Notes: generated by a model from the letters alone, not told the origin. A stretch of DNA of 40,361 nucleotides from Flavobacteriia bacterium (GCA_009924735.1 RFQZ01000027.1:1-40361), one strand, 5' to 3'; shown: positions 1-9,259, counted from the first letter of the stretch. A program made the numbers and translations.

Positions 1-1
1 G

Positions 2-1231
2 GTAAATTTTGTGATTGGTTCGGGTACCATTCTTTCAGGTACGTTTTCATCTATCAACTGGGCAACCGGAAATTATTGGGTGAGTTTAGCGGTTGATTTC
101 TCCAATGGCACCAACTATTTAGATTATGGGTCTCAACGTTTAATGAGTACACCTTATGCTTTGTATGCCAAAACAGCAGGCGTACAACTCAACCAATGGA
201 GATACGGCGCTGTTGCACCTGCGGCTGCATTGGGCAATGTAGGAGATTTTTATTTAGATACAGCTACAGGAAATGTGTATTACAAATCTGGAACGACCAC
301 ATGGACACTTACAGGAAACATTAAAGGTCCAACAGGCGCTGCGGGTGCTCAAGGTGTAGCCGGACCTACAGGAGCAACGGGTCCTGCGGGTGCTCAAGGG
401 GTTGCTGGCCCAGCGGGTCCAACGGGATTAACGGGATTAACGGGCGCAACCGGTCCTGCGGGTGCTCAAGGGGTTGCTGGTCCAACGGGTCCAACGGGAT
501 TAACGGGCGCAACCGGTCCGGCGGGGGCAACGGGATTAACGGGTCCTGCGGGTCCGATTGGATTAACCGGTCCTGCAGGACCAACAGGTGCTACAGGTGC
601 TCAAGGGCCAGCGGGCGCAACGGGATTAACGGGTCCTGCTGGTCCGATTGGATTAACCGGTCCGGCAGGACCAACAGGTGCTACGGGTGCTCAAGGGCCA
701 GCAGGTGTTGCCGGACCAGCAGGCGTAGGAAGTTTTACACATTACCTTGGAGAAGCATTTGGCGGAGGAATTGTTTACCATTTATGGAAAGACAATCTGG
801 GACAAGAACATGGTTTGATTGTAGACATAAACGATTTAAGCTTGAATGAAACCTGGAGCAACATTACTGGAAACCAAGTTGGTTCTGCCCAAAGCACTTG
901 GAACGGATTGGGAAATAGCAATGCCATCGCAGCCCAGCCCGGGCATGTAAGCAGCGCAGCCTCTCTGTGCTTAAATTCAACCAACGGAGGTCAAACCGAT
1001 TGGTACCTTCCTTCCATTGATGAATTATCCGTCTTGTGGCAAAACCGCTTCATCGTAAACAAATCACTTTCTTCGGTGGGAGGTTCTACGCCCTTACCCA
1101 TTACAGGTACACTTTGGAGCAGCACAGAATGGAACTACATGTACGCTTGGATGTTTGGATTTACGGATGCAAGTACCTCCTTCGCTGTGAAAACAAATGC
1201 CATGAGTGTTCGCGCGGTTCGTTCATTCTAA
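2..1231 (+). CDS. Collagen-like repeat surface protein with C-terminal DUF1566/Lcl-like domain (5' partial)
   Basis: The reading frame is open to the window edge, so the N-terminus is missing; 409 residues are visible. The N-terminal ~100 residues resemble the head region that precedes collagen-like tracts in Bacteroidota proteins (the segment ending [12 protein letters not shown]). Then come 45 uninterrupted Gly-X-Y triplets (326-730), rich in [12 protein letters not shown] and GAQ, which should form a collagen-like triple helix. The last ~160 residues contain [23 protein letters not shown] and a final VRAVRSF, typical of DUF1566/Fib_succ_major-like domains of surface proteins. Probably a trimeric secreted or surface fibre. 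Partners and function cannot be told from sequence. No T9SS sorting domain is visible at the C-terminus, so its export route is unclear. Confidence 0.85.
   Translation, partial: VNFVIGSGTILSGTFSSINWATGNYWVSLAVDFSNGTNYLDYGSQRLMSTPYALYAKTAGVQLNQWRYGAVAPAAALGNVGDFYLDTATGNVYYKSGTTTWTLTGNIKGPTGAAGAQGVAGPTGATGPAGAQGVAGPAGPTGLTGLTGATGPAGAQGVAGPTGPTGLTGATGPAGATGLTGPAGPIGLTGPAGPTGATGAQGPAGATGLTGPAGPIGLTGPAGPTGATGAQGPAGVAGPAGVGSFTHYLGEAFGGGIVYHLWKDNLGQEHGLIVDINDLSLNETWSNITGNQVGSAQSTWNGLGNSNAIAAQPGHVSSAASLCLNSTNGGQTDWYLPSIDELSVLWQNRFIVNKSLSSVGGSTPLPITGTLWSSTEWNYMYAWMFGFTDASTSFAVKTNAMSVRAVRSF
521..700 (+). repeat. 90-bp tandem duplication inside the collagen-like tract
   Basis: 521-610 and 611-700 are two adjacent 90-bp copies that encode the same ten Gly-X-Y triplets. 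By eye they differ at four positions, all third codon positions and all synonymous. A second, shorter repetition built on [14 protein letters not shown] lies upstream at about 375-490. This looks like recent in-frame expansion of the fibre. Confidence 0.9.
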
Positions 1232-1273
1232 ATCACTACCCACCTGAGAACAATCCTACAATGCATTGAACCC

Positions 1274-1843
1274 ATGGGAAGCATAAACCAAACCATAACA
1301 TCCATCTTCGAACTTTTCAATACGCAAGGAGAAGATATGTATATCGGTGAACCGGTTACAAAGTACCAACACATGGTTCAAAGCGCCTGTATCGCGCAAA
1401 ACCTTGGCTACTCAGATGAGTTGGTCATCGCCGCCCTCTTGCACGACATCGGTCACGTATGCGTTGAATTGACGCCGGAAAATGACATGGATGGCTTTGG
1501 CGTTAAAGACCACGACAAAGTAGGGGCAGCTTTTTTACGTGCATTCGGATTTTCAGATTTGGTAATCTCCGCCGTAGAAAATCATGTAGATGCAAAAAGG
1601 TATTTGTGTACCACTGACAAAGATTACTACAATCAGCTCTCTGAAGCCAGCCTGGAAACGCTAAAATTTCAAGGGGGATTGATGACCGAAGCGGAGATTT
1701 TAGATTTTGAAAACCATCCTTTTTTTATCGAAAACATTCAAATCAGAAAAATTGATGAAATGGCTAAAGACCCACACATGAAAATTTCACCCGTAGAAAG
1801 CTTTGAAGAAATCCTCCATAATCACCTAACCACCCACGCATGA
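1274..1843 (+). CDS. PhnZ-like HD-domain mixed-valent diiron oxygenase
   Basis: 189 aa, the usual length of the PhnZ family. Seen: Y23-x-G-E26 near the N-terminus, H33, H57-D58, H80, H104, K108, R158 and D161. From memory these match the numbering of the characterised PhnZ almost one for one: iron ligands at His34, His58, Asp59, His80, His104 and Asp161, with gating Tyr24 and Glu27. PhnZ cleaves 2-amino-1-hydroxyethylphosphonate to glycine and phosphate. That fold and chemistry are likely here, but the substrate is inferred; other HD oxygenases of this family act on related phosphonates. No PhnY hydroxylase, aminotransferase or phosphonate transporter is seen in the window. The stop overlaps the crcB start (ATGA), so the two are probably translationally coupled. 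A plain HD phosphohydrolase is the alternative, less likely because of the Y-x-G-E motif. Confidence 0.8.
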   Translation: MGSINQTITSIFELFNTQGEDMYIGEPVTKYQHMVQSACIAQNLGYSDELVIAALLHDIGHVCVELTPENDMDGFGVKDHDKVGAAFLRAFGFSDLVISAVENHVDAKRYLCTTDKDYYNQLSEASLETLKFQGGLMTEAEILDFENHPFFIENIQIRKIDEMAKDPHMKISPVESFEEILHNHLTTHA

Positions 1844-2214
1844 AAGCAGTTTTTGCCATATTTCTCGGAGGAGGCGTCGGCAGCCTTGCCAGATTCTTCC
1901 TAGGTAAATGGGTGAATGGGTTGCATTCTTTCACTTTTCCCTTGGGAACATTCATCGTCAACCTTGTCGCCTGCCTATTGATGGGTTTCATCATTGGCCT
2001 GGCAGAATACAAACAATGGCTTTCTCCTACTTCAAGGCTTTTTTGGACCGTTGGGGTTTGTGGTGGATTTAGTACCTTTTCCGCTTTCAGCAGCGAATCC
2101 CTCACCCTGCTTCAACAAGGCCAAAACCCCAGTTTGATCCTCTATGTTTTGGGAAGCGTTTTACTCTGTTTGACAGCAACCTTTTTGGGAATCTTTCTCG
2201 CTGAAAGAATGTAA
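1840..2214 (+). CDS. crcB: Fluoride channel CrcB/Fluc
   Basis: 124 aa, full length for the family, with four hydrophobic segments. Seen: GGGVGSLAR near the N-terminus (R18), GTFIVN (N41) in the second helix and the signature GVCGGFSTFSAFS (F80, S81, F83) in the third. The Phe and Asn residues correspond to those lining the fluoride pore of Fluc channels. The protein would sit in the inner membrane as an antiparallel dimer and let fluoride leak out. It is probably homodimeric, since only one copy is present. It overlaps the upstream HD oxygenase gene by 4 nt. No fluoride riboswitch was seen upstream, so it probably shares the transcript of its neighbour. Confidence 0.95.
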   Translation: MKAVFAIFLGGGVGSLARFFLGKWVNGLHSFTFPLGTFIVNLVACLLMGFIIGLAEYKQWLSPTSRLFWTVGVCGGFSTFSAFSSESLTLLQQGQNPSLILYVLGSVLLCLTATFLGIFLAERM

Positions 2215-2220
2215 ACCCAT

Positions 2221-2252
2221 TTTGAACTTTTTCCGATTTCTTCCTATATTTG
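2221..2252 (+). promoter_or_regulatory. Bacteroidota-type promoter of the met operon
   Basis: A -33 TTTG (2221-2224) and a -7 TATATTTG (2245-2252) fit TAnnTTTG exactly, with a 20-nt spacer. The predicted start of transcription is near 2259-2260, the first base of the SAM aptamer, which supports both calls. It begins 6 nt after the crcB stop. Confidence 0.85.
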
Positions 2253-2259
2253 CACCGCA

Positions 2260-2359
2260 CTTATTCAGAAAGACGGAGGGATTAGGCCCTTTGATGTCTT
2301 GGCAACCCGGTAAAGCAGGGTGCCAATTCCTACCTCGAAACCATTCGAGGGGAGATAAG
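2260..2359 (+). promoter_or_regulatory. SAM-I (S-box) riboswitch aptamer
   Basis: Helix P1 is CTTAT (2260-2264) with ATAAG (2355-2359). Between them are the conserved S-box blocks: GGAGGGATTAGGCCC, CTTGGCAACC, GGTGCCAATTCC and a final GGGAGATAAGC. Binding of S-adenosylmethionine is expected to lower expression of metH-metF. No hairpin followed by a U-run lies between the aptamer and the coding region, so a classic intrinsic terminator is not evident and control may be translational. Confidence 0.95.
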
Positions 2360-2408
2360 CCAGGAAGCATCTCTTCCGTCCCAATGGGCAGTGCGTACGC
2401 TTATGGGA
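2360..2408 (+). promoter_or_regulatory. Putative expression platform of the SAM riboswitch
   Basis: This stretch holds a small hairpin GGAAG-CATCT-CTTCC (2363-2377), an 8-bp palindrome GCGTACGC (2393-2400), and TCCCA (2379-2383), which can pair with TGGGA (2404-2408) across the start codon. GCTTAT (2399-2404), overlapping ATG 2403, is complementary to ATAAGC (2355-2360) at the 3' side of P1. Which of these pairings operates is not known. Confidence 0.4.
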
Positions 2409-3419
2409 ATACAAGACGAAATATCAAAACATCTTTTACTGCTTGACGGTGCCATGGGTACCCAAATTCAGTTGCTTCATCTTACCGAAGAAGATTATCG
2501 CGGCGATCGGTTTATGGACCATCCCACATCATTGAAAGGAAACAACGATTTGCTTTGCCTCACCCGGCCATCGTACATCGCGCGTATTCATCAAAATTAC
2601 CTCGAATCGGGCGCCAACATCATTGAAACAAATACCTTCAATGCGCAACGCATTTCACTTGAAGATTACGGCTTGGCTGACATCGCATATGAATTGAACC
2701 TCGCTGCCGCGAAAATCGCAGTTTCTACGCGAAATGAATTCCAACAAAATCAACCAAAGGCAGCTCCGGCTTATGTTGCAGGTGCCATCGGCCCTACTTC
2801 AAAAACCTGCTCACTTTCGCCAGACGTTGAACGCCCAGAATTTCGGGCGGTAACTTACAACACACTAAAAGAAGCGTACCGCGAACAAATCGAAGGTCTC
2901 CTCGATGGCGGCGTAGATGCTTTGTTGGTAGAAACCATCTTTGACACCCTCAATGCAAAAGCTGCCTTTCACGCCATTTTGGATGTTCTGGAAGACCGCA
3001 ACCTAAGTGCCATTACGAAGGAAAATCCCCATGGCGACATCGCAATCATGGCCAGTGGCACCATTACCGATTTGGCAGGAAGAACCTTAAGTGGTCAAAC
3101 CGCGGCCGCTTTTGCTGTATCATTGGAACATGTGCCGCTTTTCAGCCTGGGATTCAACTGTGCTTTAGGCGCTGAACAATTACTGCCACAGGTATTGGCG
3201 CTCAAAAGTTTTACCAACGCACACCTCAGTGCCTATCCGAATGCAGGAATGCCCAACGCCATGGGAACCTACGATGAAAGTCCTGAAACCTTCAGAGATA
3301 AAATCGAGCCCTTCCTCAAACATCCTGAGTTAAGAATCATTGGTGGTTGTTGTGGTACCTCCCCTGCCCATATCCAATCCCTTTTTACGCTTATAAATGA
3401 AACGATTCCCAATGAATAA
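2403..3419 (+). CDS. metH: Methionine synthase, N-terminal part: homocysteine S-methyltransferase domain
   Basis: 338 aa from ATG 2403; an in-frame GTG at 2391 would add four residues. Seen: [56 protein letters not shown], then the zinc-binding cysteines in GFNCALG (C253) and GGCCGTSP (C316, C317). The domain binds homocysteine through zinc and accepts the methyl group from methylcobalamin held by the second polypeptide. The N-terminal domain as a separate gene is common in Bacteroidota. It overlaps the next gene by 23 nt, so the two products are probably made in step. Control is by the upstream SAM-I riboswitch. Confidence 0.93.
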   Translation: MGIQDEISKHLLLLDGAMGTQIQLLHLTEEDYRGDRFMDHPTSLKGNNDLLCLTRPSYIARIHQNYLESGANIIETNTFNAQRISLEDYGLADIAYELNLAAAKIAVSTRNEFQQNQPKAAPAYVAGAIGPTSKTCSLSPDVERPEFRAVTYNTLKEAYREQIEGLLDGGVDALLVETIFDTLNAKAAFHAILDVLEDRNLSAITKENPHGDIAIMASGTITDLAGRTLSGQTAAAFAVSLEHVPLFSLGFNCALGAEQLLPQVLALKSFTNAHLSAYPNAGMPNAMGTYDESPETFRDKIEPFLKHPELRIIGGCCGTSPAHIQSLFTLINETIPNE

Positions 3420-6075
3420 CCCACTTTATCTTTCCGGACTTGAAGTGGTACGCATTGAATCCCAATCGAACTTCATCAACATTGGCGAACGTACCAACGT
3501 GGCAGGATCCATTCAATTTAAACGGGCCATCCAAGAAAAAAACTACGGACGTGCCATTGCCATTGCAAGAGAACAGGTAGAAAGTGGATCGGTGATTTTG
3601 GACATCAACATGGACGATGCGCTCATCGACGGCATCGAAGCCATGCGCATCTTTCTCAATTTATTGGCCGCTGAACCCGACATCTCGCGCGTACCGCTCA
3701 TGATTGATTCCTCGAAATGGGAAATCATTGAAGCTGGATTGCAGTGCGCACAAGGAAAATGCATCGTAAATTCCATAAGCCTTAAGGATGGGGAAACGCT
3801 TTTCATCGAACGTGCGAAATTGACAAGAAAATACGGTGCCGCGGTCGTGGTTATGGCCTTCGATGAACACGGACAGGCAGACACCTACGAAAAAAGAATT
3901 TCCATTTGTGAAAGGGCCTACAACGTACTTACCCAAAAAGTAAACTTCCCTCCAGAGAACATTATTTTTGACCCGAACATTTTCCCCATCGGAACCGGAT
4001 TGGAGGAGCACAAGCGTTATGCGATTGATTTCTTCGCGGCAACCGAATGGATCAAGGCAAACCTCCCGCACGCCAAAGTAAGTGGTGGGGTATCCAATGT
4101 ATCATTTTCCTTTCGAGGGAACAATGTGGTACGCGAAGCCATGCACGCCTCTTTTCTCTACCATGGCGTTAAGGCAGGAATGGACATGGGCATAGTCAAC
4201 ACGTCACAACTCGCTGTGTACGACGAAGTGGACAAGGAACTCATGCAAAAAGTCGAGGATGTCATTTTCAATCGCAACGAGCAAGCCACGGAAGCATTGT
4301 TGGAAATTGCACAGGCCTACAGTGCCCCCAAAAATAAAATAGAAACCGTTGCTGCTTGGCGAAGTGAACCCTTAGCAAAACGGTTGTCCCACGCCTTGGT
4401 GCATGGCGTTACCGATTTCATTGAGGTGGACGTTCTCGAAGCGCTCAACCACTACCCTTCTCCACTCGCTATTATTGAAGGACCATTGATGGATGGAATG
4501 AACATCGTTGGAGATTATTTCGGAAGTGGAAAAATGTTCTTGCCCCAAGTGGTTAAGAGCGCACGTGTCATGAAGGCCGCTGTCGCCGTGTTGGAACCTC
4601 GAATCCTAGAAGAAAAAGCACGCTTTCCTTCCCAGCAGGTCGCGAAGAAAAAAATCGTTTTGGCAACGGTAAAAGGTGACGTTCACGACATTGGAAAAAA
4701 CATTGTCAGCATTGTTTTGGCTTGCAACGGATATGACATCGTAGACCTTGGGGTCATGGTTCCCAACGAGGTAATCATAGAGACAGCCATTCGTGAAAAA
4801 GCCGATGCCATTGGCTTAAGTGGACTCATAACGCCCTCTTTAGAGGTGATGTGTGACCTCGCGGAGGACCTTTCAAGGAGGAAATTGTACTTTCCTTTGC
4901 TCATCGGTGGGGCAACCACTTCGCGTGTTCATACAGCCGTGAAAATTGTTCCCCGAACCCACATTCCTGTGATTCACGTGAATGACGCAAGCAAGGTCGT
5001 TCCTGCCGTAAGAAGCCTATTCAACCCAACCGAAAGCGAAGGGTATCTCCAAGGCATCAAAATGGAGTACGAAAAAGTTAGGTCACACTACGAAACACAC
5101 CAACGAGAAAAACGGCGCATCCCCCTTGAAGCAGCGCGTAAAAATACCTTTATTCCCAAACAAGCTTTCACCCCAGTGCGACCCAAACAGTTGGGGGTTC
5201 GAAAGATAAAATTTAGCGTAGCAGAGGTCGCACAATACATTGATTGGACGCCTTTTTTTCAAGCGTGGCAATTGGCAGGAAAATTCCCAAACCTACTCAC
5301 CGATGAAGTCGTGGGAGAACAAGCCACTTTACTTTACCAAGATGCTTTGAAATGTTTGTCAGCGTGGACAAAAGAGGATTACCATACCGAAGGTATTTTT
5401 GGATTGTTTCCAGCGATGCGTAAACAAGCAGACGACATACAGGTTTTTTCGAAAGAACTTTCCCCTTGCAACGAAGACGTTTGCTTTTTAACCTTACGTC
5501 AACAAACTGAAAAAGCGAAAGGCGCTGTTAACTATGGCCTTGCGGATTTTATATCTTCAGAGGAGATGGATTACATTGGCTGTTTTGCTGTAACCACTGG
5601 AAACTGGGCAGAGGAAATTGCCAAACAACACCAAACGGACCAGGATGATTTTCAAGCCATTCTCTCGAAAGCCATCGCCGATCGTTTGGCAGAAGCCACA
5701 GCGGAACTATTGCATGAAAAGGTCCGAAAAGAATTCTGGGGATACGCAAGCAATGAAGACCTTACCAACAGCGAATTAATTGCAGAATCCTACACCGGCA
5801 TACGTCCTGCCCCAGGCTACCCCGCATGTCCTGACCACGAAGAGAAACGCACAATTTGGAAACTGTTGGCGGTGGAAAAAGAAATTGGCATAACCCTAAC
5901 GGAATCCTTGGCCATGTATCCGTCTGCTTCGGTAAGCGGGTATTTTTTCGGACATCCAGAAAGCATGTATTTCGGATTGGGAAAAATCGAAATGGATCAA
6001 GTCGCAGATTACGCAGAACGTCGAGGGGTGTCTCTTGAAACAGCGAAAAAATTATTATCTCCTTTATTGTTTTAA
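3397..6075 (+). CDS. metH: Methionine synthase, C-terminal part: folate-binding, cobalamin-binding and activation domains
   Basis: 892 aa from ATG 3397; ATG 3412 is an equally possible start. Order: pterin-binding domain (residues ~20-280, with [31 protein letters not shown] and [13 protein letters not shown]); cobalamin cap (~300-400); B12 domain (~410-540) with D428-V-H430-D-I-G, where H430 is the lower cobalt ligand, plus GLSGLITPS and LLIGGATTS; activation domain (~560-890) with [15 protein letters not shown] from R803, which binds SAM for reductive reactivation. It transfers methyl from 5-methyl-THF to cobalamin and then to homocysteine bound by the N-terminal protein. All domains appear intact. 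The stop is followed after 1 nt by metF, as expected for one operon. Confidence 0.95.
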   Translation: MKRFPMNNPLYLSGLEVVRIESQSNFINIGERTNVAGSIQFKRAIQEKNYGRAIAIAREQVESGSVILDINMDDALIDGIEAMRIFLNLLAAEPDISRVPLMIDSSKWEIIEAGLQCAQGKCIVNSISLKDGETLFIERAKLTRKYGAAVVVMAFDEHGQADTYEKRISICERAYNVLTQKVNFPPENIIFDPNIFPIGTGLEEHKRYAIDFFAATEWIKANLPHAKVSGGVSNVSFSFRGNNVVREAMHASFLYHGVKAGMDMGIVNTSQLAVYDEVDKELMQKVEDVIFNRNEQATEALLEIAQAYSAPKNKIETVAAWRSEPLAKRLSHALVHGVTDFIEVDVLEALNHYPSPLAIIEGPLMDGMNIVGDYFGSGKMFLPQVVKSARVMKAAVAVLEPRILEEKARFPSQQVAKKKIVLATVKGDVHDIGKNIVSIVLACNGYDIVDLGVMVPNEVIIETAIREKADAIGLSGLITPSLEVMCDLAEDLSRRKLYFPLLIGGATTSRVHTAVKIVPRTHIPVIHVNDASKVVPAVRSLFNPTESEGYLQGIKMEYEKVRSHYETHQREKRRIPLEAARKNTFIPKQAFTPVRPKQLGVRKIKFSVAEVAQYIDWTPFFQAWQLAGKFPNLLTDEVVGEQATLLYQDALKCLSAWTKEDYHTEGIFGLFPAMRKQADDIQVFSKELSPCNEDVCFLTLRQQTEKAKGAVNYGLADFISSEEMDYIGCFAVTTGNWAEEIAKQHQTDQDDFQAILSKAIADRLAEATAELLHEKVRKEFWGYASNEDLTNSELIAESYTGIRPAPGYPACPDHEEKRTIWKLLAVEKEIGITLTESLAMYPSASVSGYFFGHPESMYFGLGKIEMDQVADYAERRGVSLETAKKLLSPLLF

Positions 6076-6076
6076 C

Positions 6077-7030
6077 ATGAAAGTCACCCAACACCTCCAA
6101 GAAGCAAAAAGAACCTTGTTTAGCATTGAAATTCTTCCTCCACTCAAAGGGGAGAACATCCAAGAAATTTATGCCACCATGGATGCCATCATTGCTTATG
6201 AACCTTCCTTTATTGACGTCACCTACCATAGGGAAGAATATGTATTTAGAGATGCGGGAAATGGTTTGTTAAAAAAACACACCGTCCGAAAGCGTCCAGG
6301 TACGGTTGGCATCTGCGCGGCCTTGCTGAACAAATACCAAATCGATACGATACCACACATCATTTGTGGTGGATTTACGAAACAAGAAACAGAAGATGCA
6401 TTGATAGATCTTCATTTTTTAGGCATTGACAACGTGCTTTTATTGCGGGGGGACGCCATCAAAAGTGAAGGAAGGTTTGTCGCCGAACCCGAAGGAAATC
6501 AATACGCAAAAGCCTTGGTACAACAAGTGGTGAGCATGAACCAAGGAAAATATTTAGACCCGGATTTAAGCAATGTCCAACACACAGATTTTTGCATTGG
6601 CGTAGCAGGTTACCCAGAAAAACACTTTGAATCACCCAACAACGAGATGGACATTCAAAATTTAAAAAGAAAGGTAGATGCAGGTGCAGAATACATTGTC
6701 ACCCAAATGTTTTTTGACAACCAAAAGTATTTTTCTTTTGTCGAAAATTGCCGCGCTGCGGGGATCAACGTACCCATCATCCCTGGCTTAAAACCCTTAA
6801 GTACTTCCGCACAGCTGAACGTACTGCCACACTATTTTCACATCGACATCCCACAAGCGTTAACTGAACAGGTATTGCGTGCCAAAAGTAAAGAAGAAGT
6901 TGAGGCCATTGGCATCGACTGGTGTGTCGCCCAATCCAAGGAATTAAAAGACGCTGGTGTTCCTTGTTTGCATTACTATACCATTGGAAAGGTCAAAGCG
7001 ATTGCAGAAATTGCAAAACAAGTATTCTAA
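6077..7030 (+). CDS. metF: 5,10-methylenetetrahydrofolate reductase
   Basis: 317 aa, similar to bacterial MetF (about 300). I chose ATG 6077, 1 nt after the metH stop; an upstream in-frame start at 6035 lies inside metH and adds 14 residues of no family character. Seen: FSIEILPPLKGENI (the conserved E-x-x-PP near the N-terminus), FIDVTYHREE, DNVLLLRGD, FCIGVAGYPEKH, DAGAEYIVTQMFFDN and VPIIPGLKPLST. This FAD enzyme makes the 5-methyl-THF used by the preceding MetH, so the operon closes the folate/methionine branch. It should share the SAM riboswitch control. Confidence 0.95.
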   Translation: MKVTQHLQEAKRTLFSIEILPPLKGENIQEIYATMDAIIAYEPSFIDVTYHREEYVFRDAGNGLLKKHTVRKRPGTVGICAALLNKYQIDTIPHIICGGFTKQETEDALIDLHFLGIDNVLLLRGDAIKSEGRFVAEPEGNQYAKALVQQVVSMNQGKYLDPDLSNVQHTDFCIGVAGYPEKHFESPNNEMDIQNLKRKVDAGAEYIVTQMFFDNQKYFSFVENCRAAGINVPIIPGLKPLSTSAQLNVLPHYFHIDIPQALTEQVLRAKSKEEVEAIGIDWCVAQSKELKDAGVPCLHYYTIGKVKAIAEIAKQVF

Positions 7031-7075
7031 AAACAAAACAAGAAGCCGGTTGTTTGGAACTTATAAACAACTACC

Positions 7076-7774
7076 ATGGCAAATTATTTCGTCGTAGGCG
7101 CTTCTTCTGGAATCGGTAAGGAAATCACCGAACAACTCGCCGCAGAAGGACACCACGTTATTGGAACCTATCACAAGAACGAGGTCGAATCGTCAAATCC
7201 TAACATTGCATTTCATCCCTTGAATGGATTAGAACCTTTTCCTTCTTTTGACTTTTTGCCCGAGACCTTGGATGGAATTGTCTATTGTCCTGGAAGCATT
7301 CAATTGCGCCCTTTTGAACGCATCAAACCCGAAGATTTTGTAAATGATTTCAACCTACAGGTTTTGGGTGCCATTAAAACGATACAAGCATGCGCATCGC
7401 GATTGAAGAAAAGTGAATCGGCATCCATCGTGTTGTTTTCAAGCGTGGCTGTACAAACTGGATTTACCTTTCACACCCAAATATCCACATCTAAAGGTGC
7501 GATTGAAGGATTGGTAAAATCCTTGGCTGCTGAATACGCCCCGAAAATCAGGGTAAATGGCATTGCGCCCTCCCTTACGGACACACCTCTAGCCGCAACT
7601 TTGTTAAATACAGATGCTAAAAAAGAGGCAAACGCACAACGTCACCCACTCAAAAGAATTGGAGAAGCTGAAGACATTGCAAACATGGCAACCTTCTTAC
7701 TTTCTAATAAAGCCAGTTGGATTACAGCACAAATCATCCATGTAGACGGTGGTATTTCCAGTTTGAAAGTTTAA
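7076..7774 (+). CDS. SDR-fold protein lacking the catalytic tyrosine
   Basis: 232 aa, classic SDR length. The Rossmann motif GASSGIG (8-14) binds the nucleotide; S122-S123 lies in LFSSVAV where the catalytic Ser is expected. The Y-x-x-x-K site reads I136-S-T-S-K140, so the tyrosine is replaced by isoleucine while Lys is kept. The C-terminal half has IRVNGIAPSLTDTPLA and the usual end motif VDGGIS. Such Tyr-less SDRs with HT.I...KGA.EGL occur elsewhere as far as I recall, so this is a conserved variant rather than a sequencing error. The role is unknown: either a reductase with altered chemistry or a nucleotide-binding, non-catalytic protein. It follows metF by 45 nt on the same strand and could be read through from that operon. 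Confidence 0.85.
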   Translation: MANYFVVGASSGIGKEITEQLAAEGHHVIGTYHKNEVESSNPNIAFHPLNGLEPFPSFDFLPETLDGIVYCPGSIQLRPFERIKPEDFVNDFNLQVLGAIKTIQACASRLKKSESASIVLFSSVAVQTGFTFHTQISTSKGAIEGLVKSLAAEYAPKIRVNGIAPSLTDTPLAATLLNTDAKKEANAQRHPLKRIGEAEDIANMATFLLSNKASWITAQIIHVDGGISSLKV

Positions 7775-7807
7775 TTTCACGAAAGAAGCACCCACATTTT
7801 TTAGTAA

Positions 7808-7839
7808 TTTAGTCATCGGATTTTCGAGACCTATTTTTG
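7808..7839 (+). promoter_or_regulatory. Probable promoter of the amine oxidase gene
   Basis: TATTTTTG (7832-7839) fits TAnnTTTG exactly, with TTTA (7808-7811) 20 nt upstream as a one-base variant of the -33 box. The predicted leader is about 65 nt. Confidence 0.5.
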
Positions 7840-7912
7840 GGATTTTCCCCACGTTTTTCTGTTAGAGAATAGCATTGAAAGCCAATCCTTTGCGAAACTA
7901 AGAAACACAGAC

Positions 7913-9259
7913 ATGGAAAGACGACATTTTTTAAGACAAGCCACATGGATTTCCATCGGTGGATTGTTAATTCCCTCAGCGATTTCCTCAGCTTGCAGAA
8001 AAGAAGTTCTTTTTGAAGATGTTCAATACGATGGAAAAGTACTCATCATTGGTGCGGGCGCAGCGGGATTGTATGCAGGATACATTTTGAAATCTAAAGG
8101 CATAGATTTTCAAATCGTAGAAGCAAGTTCAACCTACGGAGGAAGACTCGGTAAACTCAATGGATTTGCCAATTTCCCAATAGACCTGGGCGCGCAGTGG
8201 CTTCACGGAAAGAACAACCTAATGGCCGACCTCGCAAAAAAATCAAATACAAAAATCACCTTAGACGACAGCGCTGAAAAATTTTGGTTCAATGGACAAA
8301 GGGTTGACGTCTTGCCGAATGATGTAGCCGCGTTGTTTGAAAGAGAGGACAATGTCCCTGACGTTTCATTTAAAGACTTTGCCACCCAAGAAGGTTTTGG
8401 CGATCAATACAAATACATTGTTGAGGGCATTGCTGGAGACTCTGGGGCCGCTGCGTCGAATATTTCTGCCTATTGGAAAATTCAAGAAGAAGAAAACTGG
8501 ATTTCTGGAGACGAAGATTTTAAATTTCAAGAAACCTACTTTGATTTAATAGACACGCAAATCGCAAGTCAAGTAAGCGACAAAATCTTGTTGAATACCG
8601 CCATCACCCAGATCGATTATTCTCAAAATACCCTTGTCGCCAAGGACAGCAACAACAACACCTATACAGCGAATAAAATCATTGTCACGGTTCCCATCAC
8701 CGTTCTTAAATCCAACGACATACAGTTTGTTCCTACCTTACCTACCGAAAAAACCCAAGCTTTTTCGAAAATAGGAATGGACGCTGGAATGAAAGTGTTT
8801 CTAAAATTTAACCAGAAATTTTACGATGAAAACCTCATAGGAGGAAGCATTTGTGCCGCATATGCCGACGACAGCATTGGAAAAATTCAAATCGACAATG
8901 TGCTATTGGCCTTTGTCATGGGAGACCAAGCCTCGTACTTAACGTCACTTGGCAGCGATGTAGCCATCACCAATGCCTTGCTTCAAGAATTGGATTTAAT
9001 GTACAATGGTGCAGCAACCGCATCCTTTGTTTCTTCCCACGTACAAAATTGGACCACACATCCTTTCATCAGGGGAGCTTATTCTTACAGTACAATGGGC
9101 ATGGGAGACGCAAGAACTGTCGCAGCGAAATCATTGGACAAAAAGTTATATTTCGCAGGCGAGGCAATGAACGTAAGTGGTCACCACCAAACCGTTCAAG
9201 GAGCCATCGAAACAGGATACAGAGAGGTGATCAATTTACTAAACGACCTTGATTTATGA
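7913..9259 (+). CDS. Tat-exported, lipoprotein-like FAD-dependent amine oxidase
   Basis: 448 aa. The N-terminus has a twin-arginine motif (ERRHFLRQA, R3-R4) and a hydrophobic stretch ending in ISSAC (C28), a possible lipobox, so the folded flavoprotein is probably exported by Tat and lipid-anchored. Then VLIIGAGAAGLYAGY (GAGAAG 47-52) with E70 binds FAD, GGRLG and DLGAQWLHG follow, and the C-terminus has LYFAGEAMNVSGHHQTVQGAIETG, the second FAD-contact motif of flavin monoamine oxidases. Substrate unknown; amines, polyamines or amino acids are possible. The stop overlaps the next start (ATGA), which suggests coupled expression with the downstream envelope protein. Confidence 0.88.
   Translation: MERRHFLRQATWISIGGLLIPSAISSACRKEVLFEDVQYDGKVLIIGAGAAGLYAGYILKSKGIDFQIVEASSTYGGRLGKLNGFANFPIDLGAQWLHGKNNLMADLAKKSNTKITLDDSAEKFWFNGQRVDVLPNDVAALFEREDNVPDVSFKDFATQEGFGDQYKYIVEGIAGDSGAAASNISAYWKIQEEENWISGDEDFKFQETYFDLIDTQIASQVSDKILLNTAITQIDYSQNTLVAKDSNNNTYTANKIIVTVPITVLKSNDIQFVPTLPTEKTQAFSKIGMDAGMKVFLKFNQKFYDENLIGGSICAAYADDSIGKIQIDNVLLAFVMGDQASYLTSLGSDVAITNALLQELDLMYNGAATASFVSSHVQNWTTHPFIRGAYSYSTMGMGDARTVAAKSLDKKLYFAGEAMNVSGHHQTVQGAIETGYREVINLLNDLDL

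Noticed and set aside
366..584. Minus-strand ORF in the collagen-like tract, rich in Pro-Leu-Asp
   Set aside because: It is the reverse complement of Gly-X-Y codons and has no start context; it is a compositional artefact.
1274..1843. HD gene as a (p)ppGpp hydrolase or generic phosphohydrolase
   Set aside because: Its length, Y-x-G-E motif and the spacing of all six metal ligands fit PhnZ-type oxygenases better.
2222..2446. Small plus-strand ORF across the riboswitch (74 aa)
   Set aside because: It overlaps the conserved SAM-I aptamer and its promoter, and encodes no recognisable protein.
3397..3419. Frameshift in metH
   Set aside because: The junction falls exactly between domains, the downstream part has its own ATG codons, and split MetH is common in this phylum.
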